DNA from: RPQJ01 sp963748985
Lineage (GTDB): Bacteria; Pseudomonadota; Gammaproteobacteria; Steroidobacterales; Steroidobacteraceae
Assembly: GCA_963748985.1 (NCBI GenBank)
Contig: CAVVKQ010000015.1
Location: forward strand, 51,765 to 115,764
Length of the DNA: 64,000 bases
Direction: 5' to 3'
Under the pieces are notes generated by a model that made no database searches, was not told the origin of the DNA, and saw only the letters and a list, made by a program, of their open reading frames with translations. The translations under genes were made by a program, and so were the position numbers. Position 1 is the first letter of the stretch. Each line of letters starts with the position of its first letter. Below, piece by piece: positions 26,804 through 33,966 of the stretch.

Positions 26804-26817
26804 TGCAAACGTATGCA
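26804..26817. promoter_or_regulatory. candidate LacI-family operator
   Basis: TGCAAACGTATGCA is a near-palindrome with a central ACGT, the form of LacI/PurR-type operators. It lies in the divergent promoter between the MFS transporter and the cyclomaltodextrinase, 63 bp before the latter. A similar half-conserved copy (TGCATACGTATTCT, 21961-21974) is in the edd/zwf promoter. The LacI regulator at 18372 is the obvious candidate. Confidence 0.4.
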
Positions 26818-26879
26818 ACATCTTGTAGCCCGGGTAGCCGGGGTGATTCACTGCCTGTCCCGTGCAGGAGACTTCCCGG

Positions 26880-28727
26880 ATGATCAGGAAATGGCTGGCA
26901 GTGCTGTGGGTCGCGATCGCCTCGACCTCGGCCGTGGCGGCCGACCGCATCGAACGCGTCGAGCCTGCGTCCTGGTGGGTGGGCATGAAGGACGACCGGT
27001 TGCAGTTGCTGGTGCACGGCGACCGCGTGGCCGAACTGGAACCAAAGCTCTCCTACCCCGGCGTCACCCTCGTCAGTGCCGAACGGGTCGAGAACCCGAA
27101 TTACCTGTTCGTGAACCTGCGGATCGCGCCGGACACCCGGCCAGGCACATTCCGTATCGACTTTCGCAAGGGGCGCTCGAAGACGGCTAGCCGCACCTAC
27201 GTACTGAACGCCCGCGCACCAGGATCGGCGGACCGCGCGAGTTTCGGGCCGCAGGACACGATCTACCTGATCACGCCCGACCGCTTTGCCAATGGCAACC
27301 CGTCGAACGACACGGTGAAGGGCATACCCGACGGCCTGAACCGGAGCCTGCCACTCGGCCGCCATGGCGGCGACCTGCAAGGCATCGCGAACCACCTCGA
27401 TTACCTGGCGGGCATGGGGTACACGCAGCTCTGGCTGAACCCGGTGCTGGCGAACAACCAGCCCGAGGTCACGTACCACGGCTACGCCATCACCGACTTC
27501 TACAAGGTGGACCCGCGCTTCGGCACCAACGAAGGTTTTCGCCAGCTCGTCGCCGACGCTCGCCAGCGCGGCGTCGGCATGATCATGGACATGGTCCTGA
27601 ACCACTGCGGCTCGCAGCACTGGTGGATGCAGGACCTGCCGAGCCGCGACTGGTTCAACAACGACAGCCAGTTCGTCGCCACGACGCACGTGCGCGAGAC
27701 GCTGCAGGACACCCACGCCGCAGCCGATGATCGCCGGGTGTTCTCCGACGGCTGGTTCGTCGCCACGATGCCGGACATGAACCAGCGCAATCCGCACCTG
27801 GCGACGTACCTGATCCAGAACAGCCTCTGGTGGGTCGAGTACGCCGGGCTCTCGGGTATCCGCGTCGACACGTACTCCTACTCCGACCGTGCGTTCCTGA
27901 CGGAATGGTCGCGCCGGGTGACGCAGGAGTACCCGAACCTGAACATCGTCGGCGAGGAATGGAGTTCGAACCCGTCGACGGTCGCCTACTGGCAACGCGG
28001 CCGCAATCCGCCGGACGGCTACGTGTCGTACCTGCCGAGTCTGTTCGACTTCGCGCTGCAGGAAGCGGTGGCGATGGGACTCAAGGAACCGGAAGGCTGG
28101 GGCACCGGACTGCGTCGCATCTACAAGGTGCTCGCGCAGGACAGCGTCTTTCCCGATCCGTACAACCTCGTCGTCTTCCACGACAACCACGACATGAGTC
28201 GCATGTTCACCGCACTGGGCGAACGCCAGGACCTGAACCGCATGGCGCTCGCGTTCCTGCTGACGACGCGCGGCATTCCGCAGATCCTGTATGGCACCGA
28301 AGTGCTGATGAGCAACAAGGGCACCGAGGACCACGGCATCATCCGCAGCGATTTTCCGGGCGGCTGGGCCGGCGACGGGAAGAATGCCTTCACGGGACAG
28401 GGGCTCAGCGACGACGAGCGTGCCATGCAGGACTACACGCGCACGCTGCTGCAGTGGCGTCGCACCGCACCGGCACTGCGCGATGGCAAGCTCACTCACT
28501 ACGTACCCATGGACGGCGTCTACGTTTACTTCCGGCACGTTGCGGCACAGACGATCATGGTCATCCTCAACAACGGCGACGCCGGGCGAACTCTCGACAC
28601 CCGCCGTTTCCACGAGCTGATCGGCACGGCGACCACCGGTACGGACGTGCTGTCGGAGCAGACACACGATCTGGCCGGCGGCGTGACCGTGGCTGCGCGC
28701 AGCGCGACCATCCTTGAGCTCCACTGA
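26880..28727 (+). CDS. secreted GH13 cyclomaltodextrinase/neopullulanase
   Basis: 615 aa with a signal peptide (MIRKWLAVLWVAIAS...AVAADR), so periplasmic. An N-terminal immunoglobulin-like domain of the cyclomaltodextrinase type (RVEPASWWVGMKDDRLQLLVHG, ~22-120) is followed by the (beta/alpha)8 barrel. Catalytic residues: Asp in GIRVDTYSYSD, Glu in NIVGEEW, Asp in VVFHDNHDMSR; GGDLQGIANHLDYL is the usual first barrel block. It would cut cyclodextrins, pullulan or maltodextrins, like SusA. ATG 26880 follows AGGAG; the frame can extend to GTG 26862 but that lacks support. Flanked by two sugar MFS transporters. Confidence 0.9.
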   Translation: MIRKWLAVLWVAIASTSAVAADRIERVEPASWWVGMKDDRLQLLVHGDRVAELEPKLSYPGVTLVSAERVENPNYLFVNLRIAPDTRPGTFRIDFRKGRSKTASRTYVLNARAPGSADRASFGPQDTIYLITPDRFANGNPSNDTVKGIPDGLNRSLPLGRHGGDLQGIANHLDYLAGMGYTQLWLNPVLANNQPEVTYHGYAITDFYKVDPRFGTNEGFRQLVADARQRGVGMIMDMVLNHCGSQHWWMQDLPSRDWFNNDSQFVATTHVRETLQDTHAAADDRRVFSDGWFVATMPDMNQRNPHLATYLIQNSLWWVEYAGLSGIRVDTYSYSDRAFLTEWSRRVTQEYPNLNIVGEEWSSNPSTVAYWQRGRNPPDGYVSYLPSLFDFALQEAVAMGLKEPEGWGTGLRRIYKVLAQDSVFPDPYNLVVFHDNHDMSRMFTALGERQDLNRMALAFLLTTRGIPQILYGTEVLMSNKGTEDHGIIRSDFPGGWAGDGKNAFTGQGLSDDERAMQDYTRTLLQWRRTAPALRDGKLTHYVPMDGVYVYFRHVAAQTIMVILNNGDAGRTLDTRRFHELIGTATTGTDVLSEQTHDLAGGVTVAARSATILELH

Positions 28728-28865
28728 AATGACGCCATACCACGCGCCACGCGAGGCCATCTGCTGGTCCTGCTCGGCCGCTGACGGGATCGATGCATTA
28801 CACTCCGGGCCGCGGCGTGACGAGCGGAGCCGCTGAACGTAGCCAGTCCTCGGGGGAAAAACACG

Positions 28866-30339
28866 ATGCTCGGCATGCAGCGCAAGCTGTCGACGCCTTT
28901 TCTTGTCTTGCTCACGCTGCCGGCCACCGCCATGGGGTTCGCCCTGTCGGTGCAGATCTCGGTGCTGAGCTGGATTCTTGCCACCGAGTACAAGCTCGAC
29001 ATCCACGAGATCGGCATCGTGTGGGCCGCCGGTCCGCTCGCCGGCATCATCGGCCAGCTGCTGATCGGCGTGATCAGCGACCGTGTCTGGTTCTGGGGCG
29101 GGCGTCGCCGCCCGTTCATCATCGTCGGCGGCATCCTCGCGTCGCTGATGATCCTCGCCCTGCCCTACATCGGGCTCATCTCGCAGAAGTTGGGGCTGGA
29201 TGCCGTGATCGGCGTCGCCATCGCCGTTGCGCTCGCGCTCGACCTGTCGATCAACGTCAGCTTCAACCCGACGCGCTCGCTCATCACCGACGTCACGCCC
29301 GAAGGCATCGCGCGGACGCGCGGCTATACGTGGATGCAGACGGTGTCCGGTTCGTTCGGCGTGCTCGCCTACGCGATCGGCGCCGTGTTCGGCAATTTCA
29401 TGCTGATCTACGTGGCTGCCGTGCTCGTGCTGCTGTTCTCGGTGTTGCCGGCGTTCCTGATCGCCGAGCCGCGTATCCTGCCCGGCACGTCGGCCGCCGC
29501 AGCGGCAGCGGGCGACAACAGCGGCGGCGACGGCTTCCGGGACCTCATGCGCCTGATCCGGCCGTTGTGGGCTTTTCTCGTATATGACGTCGTGGCGATG
29601 GGCCTGAAGCTCTCAGGGCTCCAGCCGCCGGGCCTGTGGCTCGAGGCAGCGTGCGTCCTGTTCGCGCTCGTGCTGTTCTGGCAGACACTGACCGCAAAAG
29701 GGCCGGGGCGCCCAGTTCGCGCACCAGGACCTCGTCGATTTCCGCAAGGTGCTGGCGGCCAATTCGCTGAGCTGGATCGGTGTGCAGACGATGTTCGTCT
29801 ACATGATCGCATTCGTGCAGCAGCGCTTCCCCGGTCTCGACGACGACATGACGGGCAAGGTGCTGTCGACGAGCTTCCTCGCGCTCAATGCGGTGGCGGC
29901 TGCGCTGCCAGCGCTCGTCCTGTTGCCGCTGGCAAAGAAGTACGACGTAGTGAAAGTACACTCGTGGTGCCTGGCCGTGATGGCAGCAGGTTTTGCCGGC
30001 GTCTACCTGTTCGCGCAGTCGGCGCTCGTGCTGTACCTGTTGATGGCCTTGATGGGGATCGGTTGGGCGGCGATCGTCAGCCTGCCGTTCTCGATCATGT
30101 CGCAGCGCGTCGATCAGTCGCGCATCGGCCTCTACATGGGCGTCTTCAATCTCTCGATCGTGCTGCCGCAACTCGTCGTAAGCCTCGGCGTCGGTACATT
30201 CGTAAGCGGTGTACAGGATAAGGGCGCGATTTTCCTGATTGGCGCGGTGAGCCTGGCGCTGGCATCGATCGCGTGGCGCAGCGTTGCGGGCGACGACGGA
30301 ACGGCCGTCGGCACGCCCGTCGCGATGCGATCGCACTAG
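28866..30339 (+). CDS. SLC45-like MFS sugar transporter, frameshifted
   Basis: A second transporter of the SLC45-like type (MLGMQRKLSTPFLVLLTLPA, QISVLSWILATEYKLDIHEIG, GVISDRVWFWGGRRRPFIIVG, INVSFNPTRSLITDVTPEG). The frame breaks near 29697-29710, in GCAAAAGGGCCGGGGCGCC; removing one base there restores ...TAKGRGAQFAHQDLVDFRKV and the rest of the protein to 30339. The complete protein would be ~490 aa with 12 helices. The single extra base sits among homopolymers, so sequencing error is likely, but a true frameshift cannot be excluded. Follows the cyclomaltodextrinase by 138 bp. Confidence 0.8.
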
Positions 30340-30488
30340 TTCCTGGCCGGATTGATACCCGTCGACGCGGGGTAACATCCTCCGCGAAACCTGCGGACTG
30401 CATCACACATTGACGCACCTGCGCGTCCAAGGGTTGTCTCGGTCGACAGCACGCGTTTAAGTAAGGCCATCGCAGAGGTAAGGATCGC

Positions 30489-31454
30489 GTGGCCTTCATC
30501 ATCGTCGCTGCCGGACCAATGACAGCCTGCCGGATGCGGACGATACCCGCCGGCCGGGCGCTGTCCGGCATGCTCGTGGTGGCGCTCGTACTGATGGCGG
30601 GCTGTGTCGCACTCGGCTACCGCATGGCGGAAGGCACGGCCGGCGAACGCGGTACGGCCGGGAAGCCCGCCACAGGCAGCTCCATTGACTTGAAGCGCAC
30701 CGAAGGCCGAGTGGTCATCGATCGTATCGGCGACCTGTCAGGCAGGCTGATCCGCCTCGAGATCGAGGCGGCGGCGTTGGCCCGGCGGCTCGGCGTCGCG
30801 CCGTCGCCGGTGAAGGTCGAACCCGTCAGTGCGGAGCCGGCAGTTGATGACCGGCCTCGCGGCGGTCCCCTGCTGCCACTTGGCAACACGGTGCCGATGA
30901 CTGGCGCGGCGACGCAACCCACCGCGGGCGAGCCGGGCAGCAGCCTTGGGTACCTCGAAACGGAGATCGAACTGCTGGAGTCTTCGCTCGATCGCATGGC
31001 CGGCCTCCTCGACGACCGCGACCTGGCGTCCATGACGTACCCGAATCGCGTTCCCGTACAGGGCCGCATGCCAAAGATCAGCTCGGGATTCGGTGTTCGC
31101 CACGACCCGTTCACCGGGCGACTGGCGCGTCACATGGGACTGGACATACCCGCTGCCCGCGGTACTGCGATTCTCGCGAGCGGCGGCGGCCGCGTGGTAT
31201 CGGCCGGGTATCGCGGTCCTTATGGCAAGGCCATCGTCATAGATCATGGCCACGGTACGCAGACTTTGTATGGTCACTGTTCGGTCCTGTACGTGCGCGC
31301 CGGGGACCTCGTGATGCCGCGGCAGAAGATTGCGGCAGTGGGTTCCACCGGCCGATCGACCGGACCCCACCTGCATTTTGAGGTCATACGCAACGGCAAG
31401 CGTGTCGAACCCGGCCAGGTGCTGGCGGACGTCCTCGCCAGGAAACCGAATTGA
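30489..31454 (+). CDS. M23 family metallopeptidase, membrane-anchored
   Basis: 321 aa. One N-terminal hydrophobic helix (SGMLVVALVLMAGCVALGY) anchors the protein; a helical linker (~60-175) leads to the peptidoglycan-cleaving M23/LytM domain: SGFGVRHDPFTGRLARHMGLD (HxxxD zinc site), GHGTQTLYGH and GPHLHFEV (HxH). All zinc ligands are present, so it should be active. Starts with GTG 30489 preceded by AAGGA. Forms an operon with the coiled-coil protein (4-bp overlap) and the bactofilin, as in the LmdC-BacA pairs of Alphaproteobacteria, where the peptidase shapes the cell wall locally. Confidence 0.85.
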   Translation: MAFIIVAAGPMTACRMRTIPAGRALSGMLVVALVLMAGCVALGYRMAEGTAGERGTAGKPATGSSIDLKRTEGRVVIDRIGDLSGRLIRLEIEAAALARRLGVAPSPVKVEPVSAEPAVDDRPRGGPLLPLGNTVPMTGAATQPTAGEPGSSLGYLETEIELLESSLDRMAGLLDDRDLASMTYPNRVPVQGRMPKISSGFGVRHDPFTGRLARHMGLDIPAARGTAILASGGGRVVSAGYRGPYGKAIVIDHGHGTQTLYGHCSVLYVRAGDLVMPRQKIAAVGSTGRSTGPHLHFEVIRNGKRVEPGQVLADVLARKPN

Positions 31455-31822
31455 AGCCCGTCGCCGCGCGCTCGCCCACGCTCAAGCTCGCCGCAGCTCG
31501 CCTGGAGTTCAGCCGCGATCGTCGCTTCACCAATGCGCTGCACGTGGCAGCCGTGGCGTCGCTCGTGATCCTGTTAATCATCATCGGCTGGAGGGACCAT
31601 GCGGACAGCCGCTCATCCGCGGCCGTGCTGGCAGGACTCAGGCAGCAGAACGCGGCACTGCGAGCGGAACTCACACGTGCCCTGGTCGAACTGGAGATGG
31701 AGCGATCGACGCGAGCGGCGCTAGCCCGCCAGGTCGCAGAACTGAACGAGGAATCGCGCGAGCTGAAGAGCCGCCTCGATTTCTTCAACGCGCAAAGCGG
31801 CCGCCCGGCCAGGACGCGCTGA
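31451..31822 (+). CDS. single-pass membrane coiled-coil protein
   Basis: 123 aa. A short basic cytoplasmic N-terminus, one helix (ALHVAAVASLVILLIIIGW, ~29-47) and a coiled coil of about 65 residues (LRQQNAALRAELTRALVELE ... VAELNEESRELKSRLDFF). It starts at TTG overlapping the stop of the M23 gene. The build resembles FtsL/DivIC-like or DUF6776-type proteins, but I do not recognise a named family. Its place between peptidase and bactofilin suggests it links the cytoskeletal polymer and the periplasmic enzyme; that is inference. Confidence 0.65.
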   Translation: MKPVAARSPTLKLAAARLEFSRDRRFTNALHVAAVASLVILLIIIGWRDHADSRSSAAVLAGLRQQNAALRAELTRALVELEMERSTRAALARQVAELNEESRELKSRLDFFNAQSGRPARTR

Positions 31823-31866
31823 CCCGCCAGGCCCGACAACGCTGCCGATCACTCGAGGACCGTGCC

Positions 31867-32301
31867 ATGTTTCGCAGAAAGACTGACCAGCCTTCCATCG
31901 ACGTCTCGCGGTTGTCGAGCCTGATCTCCGCCGGGGTCGAGATTGCAGGCGACGTCGTCGTCACGGACGGAGTGCGTATCGACGGCCAGGTCGTCGGCAA
32001 CGTGCTGTCAAAGCCAGACACGCGCGGGCTGCTCGTGCTGAGCGAGCTCGGTCGCATCGAAGGCAACGTCAGTGTGCATGACGCCGTCATCAACGGCACG
32101 ATCTGCGGCGACCTCGAGGTGGAGAACTTCATCGAGCTGCAGGCGAACGCCCGCATTACCGGTGCAATCAGGTACCGTACCTTGAAGATGACCTGCGGAG
32201 CCCGCGTGGAAGGCAGCATGGAGTGCATCGTCGATCGCGCCGAAGCCCCGGCGGCCACGCACAGTAACGTGGTCAGCCTGTCCAAGGTCGCGGAGTCTTA
32301 G
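31867..32301 (+). CDS. bactofilin
   Basis: 144 aa. The polymerising beta-helix core has repeated units: SLISAGVEIAGDVVVTDGVR, IDGQVVGNVLS, GRIEGNVSVHDAVINGTICG, LQANARITGAIRYRTLKMTC, GARVEGSMEC. Short unstructured ends flank it, as is usual. Bactofilins self-assemble without nucleotides and recruit cell-wall enzymes to membrane sites. Third gene of the shape module; start ATG 31867, 44 bp after the coiled-coil gene. Confidence 0.9.
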   Translation: MFRRKTDQPSIDVSRLSSLISAGVEIAGDVVVTDGVRIDGQVVGNVLSKPDTRGLLVLSELGRIEGNVSVHDAVINGTICGDLEVENFIELQANARITGAIRYRTLKMTCGARVEGSMECIVDRAEAPAATHSNVVSLSKVAES

Positions 32302-32336
32302 CTGCGAGCTCGTCGCGCCTGCAAACGACCCGGTGA

Positions 32337-32378
32337 CCAGCCTGCCGTGCCACCCCCCACGATCACCACGTTCAGCAT
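32337..32378 (-). pseudogene. 5' stub of a second flavin-dependent halogenase
   Basis: Directly behind the halogenase stop, an ATG at 32378 with GAGAGG upstream starts MLNVVIVGGGTAGW, the FAD-binding start of tryptophan-halogenase proteins. After Trp (32337) the sequence no longer resembles the family and runs into the tail of the bactofilin gene. A second tandem halogenase gene has thus lost all but 14 codons here. Confidence 0.65.
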
Positions 32379-32400
32379 GCGGACCTCTCACCCGCCCGGG

Positions 32401-33888
32401 TCAGTCCGCGCAGTACTGCCGGAGGAAGTCATCGTGCGGCACCAGGTGCGGCAACGGCTTCTGTACGACAGTACGGACGTTCGCAAGCATTTCCTGCAGG
32501 CTTGCCTCCGGCAGCACGCCTGCAAGCGGGTGGTAGTCGGCCGGGACCATGCCCTGGCCCACCAGCACCTGTAGCCACGCGACTTCGGAGAAGAGTTCTT
32601 CCTGCTCGCGATAGATCTTGCCGGTCGCGCTGAACAGCTGGAGCTTGCGAGCGAGCGAGTCGGGGATCGGCATCCGTCGACATTGCTTCCAGAAATCCTC
32701 GTCGCGCCGGTTGAGGTGGTAGTGGCAGATGATGAAGTCCCGCACCTGCTCGAATTCGAGCCGCGACTGCCGGTTGTATTCGTCCACTTCCGCCGGCTTG
32801 ATGCCACGGAACGGGAAGTGCTTGATCAGGCGCACCACGCCTGACTGGATCAGGTGGATGCTGGTGGACTCGAGTGGCTCGAGGAAACCACTCGCAAGCC
32901 CGATCGAGATGACGTTGCCATGCCACTGGCGCCGGCGACGACCGGTCTTGAAGCGAAGCAATCTCGGTTCGGCGAGCTGCTTCGTGCCGAGGTTGGCGAG
33001 CAGCCGCGCCACTGCCTCGTCGTCGCTCCATGCCTGGCTGCAGTAGACCATGCCATTGCCATTGCGGTGCTGCAACGGGATCTTCCATTGCCAGCCTGCG
33101 CCGTGGGCGATGGACCGCGTGTACGGCGCCGTGCGAGCGTCGCACTCGGACGGCACGGCGGCCGCGCGGTCGCACGGCAGCCAATGGCTCCAGTCCTCGT
33201 AACCCGTGTTGAGCGCCTCCTGAATCAGCAACCCGCGGAAACCCGAGCAGTCGATGAAAAGGTCGCCCGCGATCGACTGCCCGTCCGCCAACTCGACCGA
33301 CGTGACATGCCCCGACTCAGGATGCAGGTTGACCCTGCGGATCGTCCCCTCGACTCGTTTCGCCCCCATGCGCTCACTCTCGCCGCGCAGATACTGCGCG
33401 TAGAGTCCCGCGTCGAAGTGGTAGGCATACGGCAGGGCCGGCACATCCTGCTGCTGCTGGACGAAGCCGAACGTGCCCTGGCGCGCGGCCTGGAGGTTCA
33501 GCGAGTAATCCCACAGGTCGCCACCGCCGCCCGTCTCGCGTGCGCGGAACCAGAAGTGCTGGAACGGGCAGAACGGGAAGTCCTTGCCGATCGTCCCGAA
33601 CGCGTGCATGTACACGTTGTCCGGATGGCCCCAGTTCTCGAACTGGATGCCGAGCTTGATCGTGGCCTTGCTGCTGCGCATGAAGTCGCGCTCGTCGAGC
33701 GCGAGCGCCTTGTTGAGCGACAGGATCGGCGGAATCGTCGCCTCGCCGACCCCGATGGTGCCGATGTCATCCGACTCCACCAGCGTGACGCTGACGGCTT
33801 TGCCGAGAATCTTCATGAGCAGAGCGGCACTGATCCACCCTGAAGTGCCACCGCCCACGATCACGACGTTGCGAACGATCGGGTTCAT
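32401..33888 (-). CDS. flavin-dependent tryptophan halogenase-family protein
   Basis: 495 aa. FAD-binding GGGTSGW (~12-18), GVGEATIPPI, a Lys in SSKATIKLG at the position of the catalytic lysine, DLFIDCSGFRGLLI, the halogenase signature WQWKIP, and SIGLASGFLEPLESTSIHLIQ. Family members use FADH2, chloride/bromide and oxygen to halogenate tryptophan or other aromatics. Homologues beside TonB receptors for sugars are frequent in Caulobacter and Xanthomonas-like bacteria, where the substrate is unknown. It follows the receptor gene behind an intrinsic terminator. The WxWxIP motif is intact, so the enzyme looks active. Confidence 0.9.
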   Translation of the reverse strand: MNPIVRNVVIVGGGTSGWISAALLMKILGKAVSVTLVESDDIGTIGVGEATIPPILSLNKALALDERDFMRSSKATIKLGIQFENWGHPDNVYMHAFGTIGKDFPFCPFQHFWFRARETGGGGDLWDYSLNLQAARQGTFGFVQQQQDVPALPYAYHFDAGLYAQYLRGESERMGAKRVEGTIRRVNLHPESGHVTSVELADGQSIAGDLFIDCSGFRGLLIQEALNTGYEDWSHWLPCDRAAAVPSECDARTAPYTRSIAHGAGWQWKIPLQHRNGNGMVYCSQAWSDDEAVARLLANLGTKQLAEPRLLRFKTGRRRRQWHGNVISIGLASGFLEPLESTSIHLIQSGVVRLIKHFPFRGIKPAEVDEYNRQSRLEFEQVRDFIICHYHLNRRDEDFWKQCRRMPIPDSLARKLQLFSATGKIYREQEELFSEVAWLQVLVGQGMVPADYHPLAGVLPEASLQEMLANVRTVVQKPLPHLVPHDDFLRQYCAD

Positions 33889-33905
33889 GATCCGTCATCC
33901 TGGCG

Positions 33906-33940
33906 AAAAAAAACCCGCCGGCCGTGCGGCCGACGGGTTT
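33906..33940 (-). terminator. intrinsic terminator of the TonB receptor gene
   Basis: AAACCCGCCGGCCG (33911-33924) pairs with CGGCCGACGGGTTT (33927-33940); on the minus strand the stem is followed by eight T (33913-33906). It lies 27 bp after the receptor stop and 18 bp before the halogenase start, so the halogenase is made by read-through or from its own promoter. This would keep the enzyme level far below the receptor. Confidence 0.85.
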
Positions 33941-33966
33941 GGAGTCAAAGCTCCAGCTGGGTCACA

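Noticed and set aside
25140..29006. A 1288-residue frame on the minus strand
   Set aside because: Only the part below 26645 is a transporter; the rest is the antisense of the cyclomaltodextrinase gene and has no family similarity.
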